A stretch of 64,000 bases of DNA, taken from Dactylonectria macrodidyma. Its lineage: Eukaryota; Ascomycota; Sordariomycetes; Hypocreales; Nectriaceae. Numbering within the stretch: position 1 is the first letter of the stretch; each line of letters begins with the position of its first letter. The translations under genes and the position numbers were made by a program. Under the pieces are notes generated by a model. That model was not told the DNA's origin, did not search any database, and saw only the letters and a program-made list of their open reading frames with translations. The DNA is taken from positions 1,550,001 to 1,614,000 of the forward strand of contig JAGMUV010000013.1 of NCBI GenBank assembly GCA_020744425.1. Reading direction: 5' to 3'. Below are positions 42,395-51,372 of the stretch, piece after piece.

Positions 42395-44268
42395 TTAGTC
42401 GTAGTCGTCGTCACCACCGTCTCCTCCCTTAATGTTTGAGTCCTTGCGGATCGGAATCTTAATGCCTTGCGTTGCAAAGGTTTTGCTTAGGGCGGTGCTC
42501 TCACACACTCCTGGAAATTTCTTGGCCGAGTACACATTAAACACCTCACTGAAACAGGAAGCGAGGATGAGTGCCTTGCCTTGATTGACCTTGGGACCAG
42601 TTCCGTCTCGGCTTGGCCCGCCTACAGGTCCGACATTGACGAAAGAGAACTTTAATCTATACGTTGTTGTTAGTCTCGCTTTCTAGACCATATTGGCCGT
42701 ATTGGCCGGCTACTTCGCCTGGACACGTACCGAAATGGTCCCTCAGTTCTCACACTGAGATCTTGAAGAACAAACCAAATGCCTATATGGTCCCGAGTGT
42801 CGCTCAGGCGGAATGCGCTGGCCGCCAGGCTGCCAATGAGGTTTCTCGTAAACATTCCTTGTGGCTGGCCCCCAACGACAGCCATCCTAGTGAGGGCGTT
42901 CTGGTCTTGGCCATACCCAGGCTGGGGTCCGTTGCGGTACGGATTGGATGCGGGCGGGGGGTCTCCTCGATATCCATGTTGTGGTTGCTGTTGTGGAAAG
43001 AACTGCTGCGGGGGTCCATACGAGCCGTTCTGAGGATACGATGAAGAACCTGGTCTAGGTCAGCGGAGTGTCATGGGTCATTTTATGCAATAAACACTCA
43101 CCTTGGCTATACCCTGATTGCTGGGCAGGATACTCCGGTACATAGCCCATGCTCGAGGACTGAGTGTATGCTGAGTCGCGGCTTGGAGGGAGGGCTTGCT
43201 GCTGATATTGGACGGGAGTCGAGTCGCCCCCATTAAGAGACGTGTATGAGTATGGGGTTGTGGACGAGATGGACGGGGTTCCGGTCGAGGATCGAACAAG
43301 GTTGACCTCTTGAGTGCCATCCTCGTTCCAAAGGTCAACGTTAAGAACGAACATAGCATGGTCGATGTCACTGTGAACATGCCATTAGCGCTGGAGAAGA
43401 CGCGACCAGGACCTCCAACTCTATTATACGTACTTGCAGTCGATTTCTTTACCGGTGACCATGTCGGTTATAACAAGACGGACACATGGTGGCGGGGTTA
43501 TGGGGCGTCGATCCTGCTGTTGGTCAGAATAAGTGTCAGGCATATATAGGATGTTGCGAAGCGCACCTTGTCGCCAAAACCGCACATGCGAGCGCGGCGG
43601 GGTTGTTGTACAACATCGAGGCTACGAAGATGTGTTAGCCAAGTCCGAGCCTCTAAGGCGATGAGCAAAGAGCGCGAAACATACTGATATTTTCGGCCGG
43701 TGCTCTCGTCCACTTTGGAGAAGGGTATGGGCATCTGTTGAGGACGGGAGCGTTGCTCGGCCGAGGCAGGGGTGGTGGGGGGTGGTGGAAGGGCGCTCTC
43801 ATCGGGCCTGGGAGTCGGGCGCTGCTGGTGCGGGTGTGGCAGCGAGTGGTGGGGTTGATGAGGTTGCTGGTGGATGGTGTGGTGTTGGATGTGTTGCGGT
43901 GGCGGCACGTGCTGTTGCTGGTGTTGTTGCTGAAGTTGTTGCGAATGCTGCTGTGGGTGCTGCTGCTGGTGTTGCTGCTGGTGTTGCTGCGGATGCTGCT
44001 GCGGATGCTGTTGCTGGTGATGGAGGTGAAGAGGCTGTGGCGCTGGCGGGGGAAGTTGAGAGTGCTGAGAGTGCTGAGAGTGCTGAGGGTGCTGGTGAGG
44101 ATGCGCCGTGTGCGCGAGGGGTTGAGGCGGCGGGTGCTGATGTTGATGCGGATGCTGTGGGCGTTGGTAGCTATGCATGGCGGGTAGGCTGGGAGCGTAG
44201 CCCGATGCCGCACCACTCGTCATGGGCATTTGCTGGGGCCCATCGGGCGGGTGGTAGGCAGAGTTCAT
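42395..44268 (-). CDS. velB: Velvet-family regulator VelB
   Basis: DNA-binding developmental regulator. With VeA and LaeA it coordinates sexual development and secondary metabolism, and with VosA it acts in spores. Six exons on the minus strand: 44268-43685, 43621-43567, 43513-43434, 43370-43102, 43049-42731 and 42656-42395, giving 522 aa. All junctions keep frame. The N-terminal 180 residues are a His/Gln/Pro-rich low-complexity region. The velvet domain begins LDVVQQPRRARMCGFGDK-DRRPITPPPCVRLVI and EIDC-NDIDHAMFVLNVDLWNEDG. It is interrupted by about 140 Ser/Tyr/Gln/Pro-rich residues, as known for VelB, then resumes at RNLIGSLAASAFRLSD...GIWFVLQDLSVRTEGPFR and LKFSFVNVG. It ends in an acidic GGDGGDDDYD. 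Start chosen at MNSAYHPPDGPQ; an upstream in-frame ATG at 44442 would add 58 unlikely residues. Confidence 0.93.
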
Positions 44269-44456
44269 GGCGACGCAGCGGACGACGCGAGATAGAGAGC
44301 GAGGATGAGAGGGTAAGCTGCGACCGGCGAGTAACGCAAAGCAGTATGTATGAAAGATTGAGACGGGGGTGACAATGGAAGAAGAGAGAGAGGCGGGAGA
44401 AGAGAACAGAGAGTCGGTATGTCGTCGCAGCGGCGGCTGCAAGGTAGGTCAAAGGT

Positions 44457-44477
44457 AAGGTAGGTAGGTAGGTAGGT
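44457..44477. repeat. (GGTA)n microsatellite
   Basis: About five GGTA units about 190 nt upstream of the velB start codon, within its probable leader or promoter. Confidence 0.85.
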
Positions 44478-45420
44478 GGAGAAGGAAGCCCCGGGTTAGC
44501 TCAGAAGTGGCGCGGCGGGAGCGCTAAAAAAAAATGACTTGAGGCGCGCCTTCTGGCAAATGCCCCGGTGCCAACTTAATGTCCAAATGCCAGCTGGGGC
44601 AGGCACAAAGGCAGGCAAGGTGCGCCTTAAGTAAGGTTTCAATACCTAGCCGCTGGAGTGCAAGGCAGGCAACTCGAAACCTGGAAGGGAAGGGACCGCC
44701 CAGGATGCTGCTAGGATTGCCAGGTTGCGATCCCCGAAGCAGGTTGTTTGCAAGCTGATCGATTATCAGACGTGATATTCCTACTAGGGAACTTGTCTGT
44801 TGGGGGCCACTGAGTGGGGGAGTTTTGTGGATTGGGTAGCGGAGGGACGGAAGAGGGAAGCAACCTGACACTGCAATGGCTTTCAAGCCGAAGCGAAGGC
44901 TGCTTTGACAAGCGTTGCTTCCCTATTTATGTGGCTCAGCTGAGCTCCAAGGTTAAAAAATTGTTAAGGTGGTTAACCACAAAGGAGGCGAAAAAAAGAA
45001 AAAAAAAAGTGTATTGCACATGACAAACACGGTAAACGCTATTGAGAGGCTTTCGAGGTTCGGACAATTCGAGGCAAGCCAGCATGCGCCATCGGAGGAA
45101 AGAAGCATAGCACCAACACACCGCAAGCAACCACCCGCCATGTGCGCAAGGCGTACCGCCCGCAGCTCGTCAGCTATCACTCATCACCATCCATACATCT
45201 CGCAGATCACACACATATCCAGGCGCGGCGACCAACAATGGCCTTGTCCTTGCGCTGTCCCCTGCCAACATGTTCTGACACGGGTTTTATTAGCGCGCTT
45301 GTTCCCGTGGTACCGTACATAGATTCCGGTCCCTGTAGGTGGAGGTGTGATGGATGGCCATTCGGCTGCTGGCATGCCAGACCAGTCCCAGCTGTAGCTC
45401 GGCCCAGCCCAGCCCAATCA

Positions 45421-45535
45421 AGGTCCAGGGGTGGGGGGAAACACTACACACCATGAAGTAACAGCTTATTTTCTGTCTTTGTAAGTGATATCAGAGCACA
45501 TTCATGAACATGATAGACTAATTGGGTAAAACGTT
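45421..45535 (+). repeat. Degenerate copy C of a dispersed repeat
   Basis: Counterpart of 41931-42055 in the same orientation on the other side of velB. Shared blocks are listed for that copy. No ends could be defined. Confidence 0.5.
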
Positions 45536-46750
45536 TGTCTCCATTTGTTTAGTTGTATACTATAGTTTAGTTATCATCTAGCCTATAAAGCAGCGAATGA
45601 GTTACGTTAGATGGAAGTTGCGAATTGGCGCGCAGTGTTTTCGCTCCCCAGAGGCCAAGCAAGTGAGTACCTTGCATCATGCTACCTACCTAGGTACGTA
45701 AGGTGCGGTACATAGCACTGCGTACTTCGTACATGGTCGTTTTTCACCGCGGTTCTAAGTGGGGCTTTGGCATGAATTGACCCCAGGCTGATTGGCGAGG
45801 TCGCGAGGAGCATCGTGAGTTTGTCAATATGCAGCCTCGTGCTAGAGAGGTCCGCAGGCAGGCGACATGTCGTATGTAGTACCGTTATGTACGTGTAGCT
45901 CGTGTATGCCGCCGCCCAGGTATAAACAAGTCCGTGTTGATGGACCAATTGCTCCGGATTGCTGCCGCTGCCTGCTTCACTTTGAGAACCTTTGTGTGCG
46001 AGCCTGCTTCTCGCGTGTATTTCAGTCCACTGGGAAGCGACCGCCCTTTCGATCCGCCATCGTTGGGTGTTACTCTCACGTGTGACAGCCGAATGAATGC
46101 AAGTTATCTACGAACGCTACACATGACCTTTGGGGCAAGAGGCAACACGATCCGTTACACTTCTTGTCGTACCAATTCTCACCGAGCGTGTTTGAGTTAC
46201 GAGGTTGATCAGAGGTGCCGTTCCAACCACTTTGGTCCACCTTCCGCATGCCGGCTGATCATTCCTCGCGTGCCAATGCGCCGCGTTCCGCCCAGGAGCT
46301 GATGCAATGGACATGCATACGGTCAAAAACATGGGTGGCAATACCCCTCCCCCACTTCATTCAAAAACACTCACACCAAGAAGGCTTCATACAACGGCGG
46401 CAGAGGCAGAAGACGAGGTGCAGTCGAAAAGAACGTAGTAAATCGGAGCGGATGGCACGGGGCATGTTTCTGTCCGCTGTATCGACAATGTCATGCGAAT
46501 TGCATCGCGTGTTATCTGCTGGCCCTCCCATTGGCGGCAAATAGGTGCCCCGCACCTGTGAGCAAGAGCCGGACTTTTATGAACCCATACCAAGTGCAGT
46601 GCAGCGCAATGCAGCACAGCGGGCAGTGATAAGAGAGGCGGGCATTGAAGATTGGTACCTGAAAGCTCGAGAGAGCGCTGATTAGCGGGCAACTGCCCGG
46701 TCTTAGTGCCACATATGGCAACCCCGCCATCATGGCAGAGCCCCGCAATC

Positions 46751-46830
46751 GGAGTCACCACGCTGTTACGTTCACCACAAGAATAAATTCCCCCACCACG
46801 ACACTGAGTCTGGCTGCCCACGTCACGTCA
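46751..46830 (+). promoter_or_regulatory. Possible Gcn4/CPC1-like and CRE-like sites upstream of HIS1
   Basis: Near-matches to the amino-acid-control site TGAGTCA occur at 46751-46757 (GGAGTCA) and 46805-46811 (TGAGTCT), one mismatch each. A tandem ACGTCACGTCA lies at 46820-46830. They lie 50-130 nt upstream of the HIS1 start codon. Cross-pathway control of histidine genes by Gcn4/CPC1 homologues is established; these particular sites are a guess. Confidence 0.3.
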
Positions 46831-46878
46831 CTTCACGACCCTCACTTCTCTCCAACCTCTCAACTTCAGCTGTACGCC

Positions 46879-48107
46879 ATGGATTTTGCTGACAGGTTTG
46901 TCTGTTTGCCTTTACGAGCAATTCCGGAGCCTCCTTCTGGCTAACTCCCCCCCTGAATACGCGCTCGCAGTTGACACAGAATCGCTAATCTTGGCTATCC
47001 ATTGCAGTCTCGAAGACCGCCTGCTCTTTGCCGTCCCCAAGAGTGAGTGTGACTCAACAGTCTCGACTACCCACTGCTATTTACGTGGCTAACTGTGCTA
47101 TGCAGAGGGCCGTCTCAACCACGCTACGCTGAACCTGCTCGAGGGTGCCGACATTCAGTTCCGTCGCGAGAACCGCCTTGACATTGCCCTTGTCAAGAAC
47201 CTCCCCATTGCACTCATCTTTCTCCCCGCCGCCGATATCCCTACTTTCGTCGGTGAAGGTCGAGTCGATCTCGGTATTACAGGCTGGGACCAGGTCCAGG
47301 AACACGATGCTGGAGTCCGTGAATACAACCACGCCCGCCGCGTCTCCGTAGATGCGGCGGCAACTCAGGACAAGGTTGCCGGCAGCGATATGGTCATGGA
47401 ATTGGGCTTCGGCGCCTGCAAGCTCCAGGTTCAGGTTCCAGAGAAGGGCCAGTATTTGACGGCTGAGCATCTCGTTGGGCGTACTATTGGCACTAGCTTT
47501 GTCAATCTCGCCGTTGAGTACTTTGCGAAGCTTGAGGCTGGTGATGATACACAGGGTGGCATTTCTCCCCGGAGGATGCGTACCAAGATCATTGAGTTGA
47601 GTGGCAGTGTGGAGGCTGCTTGCGCCTTGGGCGTTGCAGATGGAATTGTCGATCTGGTTGGTGAGTTATGGCAACCAAGAGCACCTCAGGTGCGTTCTTT
47701 CAATACCTCCGTATGGGTGCTGACAGCTACCAATAGAATCAGGTGAAACTATGAGAGCTGCCGGCCTCAAGGCTATCGATACTGTTGTCAGTAGTCAGGC
47801 GGTGCTTATCAAGTCAAAGTCGCCCTCAAACCCTGAGCTGATTGACCTCATCACGTCGCGTATTAAAGGTGTCATTACTGCGCAGCGCTATGTGCTTTGC
47901 CAGTACAACATCGAGAGGAAGCGCCTGCCGGAGGCGACCAAGATCACCCCCGGCAAGCGGTCCGCGACCGTGACGACTCTGGACGAGGAAGGCTGGGTGG
48001 CAGTGAGCTGCATGGTGGAGAAGAAGAAGATCGCCCTCGTCATGGACGACCTGACCCGAATTGGCGCCCAGGATATCTTGGTGCTCGACATTCACAACGC
48101 CCGATAG
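46879..48107 (+). CDS. HIS1: ATP phosphoribosyltransferase (histidine synthesis, step 1)
   Basis: Cytosolic enzyme that joins ATP and PRPP to give phosphoribosyl-ATP, the committed and histidine-inhibited step. Exons are 46879-46895, 47008-47042, 47106-47660 and 47737-48107, giving 325 aa (yeast His1 is 297). The first two coding exons are only 17 and 35 nt. Joining gives MDFADR-SLEDRLLFAVPK-KGRLNHATLNLLEGADIQFRRENR, the expected HisG start. Other motifs are DIPTFVGEGRVDLGITGWDQV, FGACKLQVQVP, GVADGIVDLVESGETMRAAGL, and the C-terminal regulatory domain (GKRSATVTTLDEEGWVAVSCMV). It is a long-form HisG with the ACT-like C-terminal domain. Exon 1 is supported by frame and splice signals but is too short to be certain. 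Confidence 0.93.
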
Positions 48108-48600
48108 GGTATGCGCCGGGTTACGGGCGTTTCGCGTGGACATATCGGCATGGGAACAAGGGCGCTGGGTAAAGGGAGTAACGGATAGTGTCAAAAGATG
48201 GAATCTGGCTGGGGAGGAGACTGTAAGGTGGCAGCGTGGCTCCAAGTTGGTGCCACTGTAATGAGACATCTCGTTAGAGGTTGAACGACTTGACGAGCGA
48301 GTCTCTGCAGTTAATTGCAAGATTCAAAAACAAGACATTGAAATGGCAGTGCAACCCATTACTATCACTATACTAGGGGTGTGGTTTTGACTGCTCCGCC
48401 CTTGGGGCTTTGCACCGCGAGTGCGAAAGCGACAACAGTGGAAGTGGCTTAGGCGAACAGACGTGGAATGACCTCACGACATGGCTACGTCAGGCGGCGC
48501 GAAACCATCCAAACGGTGATTGCACAAAATCCCATCCCTGCGCATGTTTCAACCATAGCAAACCTCAATTTATTCTCTACGCACCTTATCTCAAATCATC
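48108..48600. other. Intergenic, HIS1 3' region and promoter of the next gene
   Basis: 493 bp. Nothing was recognised apart from the expected 3'UTR and promoter DNA. Confidence 0.5.
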
Positions 48601-49199
48601 ATGGCTACCATTGCCTCGTCGTGCCCGTCTCCCTCGCCTGCAAATGATGCCAACAATGGCCCTGGCTTGCAACGTCCGAAGCAGCCGTCGGCTCTGTATT
48701 CGGTGGGTCTATCACGAACGGACTGGGTGACGACGAAGGCCGCGTTGCTGACGAGCTCTACTAGATGGTGATGACGCCTGTCAACTTGATCGTGTTCCTC
48801 GTGTCTCTGGCGCTGGTAGACATGCGATACACGCTCGCCCGCTCTAGCAACTACTATGACCGCACCGGCGACGCCACCAGTGGGCTTCTGCCGTCATGGT
48901 TCTCGCGATGGTTCCCACCATGGATGTCCCAGCAGCTTGGTCGGCTTGTTTGGTCGTTTCGCGGCCAGCCTTACCGACACGATGCCCGGGATGCCCCGAA
49001 TTCTTCCGGCCGCTGGTACTATCACAGCAAGCAGAAGAAGTTAATCAAGATGGAGGCCGACGAGGCCTTTCAGATGCGTGGTATCATACTGGCGACGCTG
49101 GGCGTGCTTGCGGCGGCTGTCACGATGCTGGTCTACTGCGTGGCCCGCCGCGTGTACCAAGCTCTCCTAGTCGCTCTAATAGATCCCGCCCACAGCTAG
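48601..49199 (+). CDS. Small two-TM membrane protein of unknown function
   Basis: Not recognised as a named family. Exons are 48601-48702 and 48765-49199, with a 62-nt GTGGGT..CTAG intron that has a GCTGAC branch site; the product is 178 aa. The N-terminus is Ser/Pro-rich (MATIASSCPSPSPAND). Helix 1 is at about 37-54 (VNLIVFLVSLALVDMRY) and helix 2 at about 143-162 (IILATLGVLAAAVTMLVYCV). Between them is a Trp/Arg-rich soluble loop (WFSRWFPPWM; GRWYYHSKQKKLIKMEADEAFQMR). The splice gives ALYS-MVMTPVNL. Topology suggests both ends on the same side. An alternative model starts at the ATG 48765 and needs no intron (144 aa); both give the same core. Confidence 0.7.
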
Positions 49200-50137
49200 A
49201 TGGCGTGTCGCAGAGCAGACCTGACGAATAACGCCATTAAAAAGAAAAAAAATAGGTCATGATGGAGATGTGGATTGCGAAATTACTCAACAACCCACAG
49301 GATCAAGGGGACGCATGAGCATTGCGATGTCCTGGAGCACACCCCGGAAACGCAGCACAGCCTCCATCGACCTGGGACTATTTTTTGTTTGGTTTGCTTT
49401 CATGTCATCTCCCCGCATGAACGCATTGCAATGCCGTCCTTGACGTTGAATTAGGTGGACCTCGAACGGTGGCTATCGTCAGGTTGCCCACCAAGCTAGA
49501 TGCCTCTTCTTCGTTGAAGCACAGGCATGGTATGAACGCATGTTGGCCCGGTCTCTGCTGTCATCGCCGCCTATCCTGAAATAGCGTCGATCATGGTATC
49601 GGGCGACGATAAAAATCAAGATGGACCCGGGACGATATTGACTACGATTTGGACTATTACGACGCAAATTCCAGGCCGTCGTTGTGGGTCACATATGCCC
49701 CGAGTCGTCGTTTCAGTCCCCGGCCTCTGCATTCCTCCAGACTCACAACGGATCGAGGAGTCGTTTACCAAAATCACTCATGTGGCACGAGACAGAAAGG
49801 AGCATGAGCGAGATGTATCAAGGTTTTGTTTAGGCCCAAATTGGCATCGCCAAAAAGGCTATTGTATTCAAAGGTCATGCTGTCGTGGAATCTGAATACC
49901 AGTCCAGTCACACACATGGAGGAGAAGCTTATGTACCGAGCCCACATATTCAGAGAAACCAACAATGAACGCCGTGTTTCCCTCCAGGCTTGAAAAAGGG
50001 TTGCTTTTTCAACGCACCGTCCTCAGTCTGAGAGGGAGGGGAAAAAGAGGATAAAAACAAAAAACACCACGTGAAACCCAGCAGAAAGTCCCAGCAGAAG
50101 AATGTGTAATCGTGAAAAAAAAGGTCGTCGTAATCCA
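49200..50137. other. Intergenic, nothing recognised
   Basis: 938 bp with short frames only. The right end should contain the 3'UTR of the small minus-strand gene. Confidence 0.5.
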
Positions 50138-50422
50138 TCAAAAGTGTAGAGATCCCATTCGCTCCTCCACGCCGCCCCAGTAGACAATGGGTCGGGGCTC
50201 CAGGACGTTTAGCTCGCTGCCGAACTTGCGGCGTTCTTCCTCCATGCTCACCAAGGATGGCTGGCGTAGAATGATGCTGTTGATGGTCGACGCCGAGGAA
50301 GACACGCTGGTGCTGGACGAATAGGAATCTCGGGCAGAAGAGCGTGATGAGCGGCGGAATGATCGGCCAATTCTGGAGGGGGAGAAGCGTCCGGAGACAG
50401 TCTCGAATCGATTGTTGAACAT
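50138..50422 (-). CDS. Small conserved-looking fungal protein, function unknown
   Basis: 94-aa single-exon frame starting MFNNRFETVSGRFSPSR. The first half is very Ser/Arg-rich (RSFRRSSRSSARDSYSSSTS), the second half is ordered-looking, with SLVSMEEERRKFGSELNVLE and EPRPIVYWGGVEERMGSLHF. I have the impression that similar short proteins exist in other Sordariomycetes but cannot name a family. The gene is set apart from its neighbours by about 1 kb on each side. A CT-rich leader with GT repeats lies upstream. Confidence 0.6.
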   Translation of the reverse strand: MFNNRFETVSGRFSPSRIGRSFRRSSRSSARDSYSSSTSVSSSASTINSIILRQPSLVSMEEERRKFGSELNVLEPRPIVYWGGVEERMGSLHF

Positions 50423-51372
50423 GATGAAGGTTTCTTTGTTTTGTTTTTTTGTGTGTGGTGGGTGAATGTGTGTGTGTGTGTAAATGGCGTCAAGGCGTCA
50501 AGGCGTGAGTATGGACAACCAGTGTCGAAGAGCAGAAAAACACCAGTGATGAAAGGCGCAACGAGAGTTAAAAGCAACTTGTCCAGCAGTTGACCCACGA
50601 ATCTAGAAGCGAAAGGCACAGCCTGTCAAGATGCGTTTCGTGGAAAGTTCAAACGAATGACTTGGTTCCTTGTGGCGTGGAAGTAAAGGAAGACGGAGAC
50701 GAAAAAAACAAAAAAAAAAAGACGGGACGAGGGTGGTGATGGCGTCTTTGAACAAGAAACGTGACGGCAAAACAAGGCCAGGAAATCGGCGGCCAGGACG
50801 ACGCCCTTTTAAACGGCCGCTCTGGTGGCCTCAACTGCATCATGGTGGCATGAACTACGATATCACCTTCGTATCATGTCTCTCCGACGACTAGGGTCTG
50901 TCGACGCACGGGTGTTTCAAGGAATCTTGTCTGTGACCCACAACTCCACCAGCTGAAACCGTCCGGGCATCCCAGCAGCTCCTCGTTCCCCCAAGGTCCC
51001 CAAGCCCCCAACGTCCTTATTAGCTCAGGGAGAAAATAGAAACAGATAATACTCCGGGTCCTGTGCTCTGAGCTCTGAGCTCCGTTCTTCGTGCTCGTCT
51101 CCATCTTCGTCTCAGTTTCCTGTCGCAAGTTTGGATGATCACACAGATGGAAGGATTTCACATTCGTCTTCAACCGCATGTCAAGTACCCGTGTCTCTAT
51201 GTTTCTTCCCCTTACCCCTAGTTCTTTCCGGAACGCCTTGCCTATTCTTTTCTGAAAATCTCCCCCTGAAAATTACCATCCATCATGGTGTACATGATTA
51301 CGTCTCCCGTGTACGTGACTGCGTACGTACATGCTATGTATTCCTATCCTCAGCCCCGCCCCTTGTCGATCC
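50423..51372. other. Intergenic, promoter of the 94-aa gene and CCH1 3' region
   Basis: 950 bp, no recognised gene. It contains a (GT)n tract at 50467-50480, a poly-A run near 50710, and a tacgtac palindrome near 51325. Confidence 0.5.

Larger units (their letters stand above)
44269..46878. other. Divergent intergenic region, velB / HIS1
   Basis: 2.6 kb with no recognised gene. On the velB side the DNA is CT-rich on the minus strand (about 44270-44460) and has a (GGTA)n tract. Repeat copy C lies in the middle, tacgtac-type palindromes at 45690-45733, and the HIS1 promoter at the right end. Confidence 0.5.

Noticed and set aside
43738..44372. Long plus-strand frames antisense to velB exon 1
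   Set aside because: They read the His/Gln/Pro repeat backwards as Leu/Val or Ala/Gly runs; no protein-like features.
44490..44520. Another A-box-like TTAGCTCAGAAGTGG upstream of velB
   Set aside because: No B-box or cloverleaf pairing downstream.
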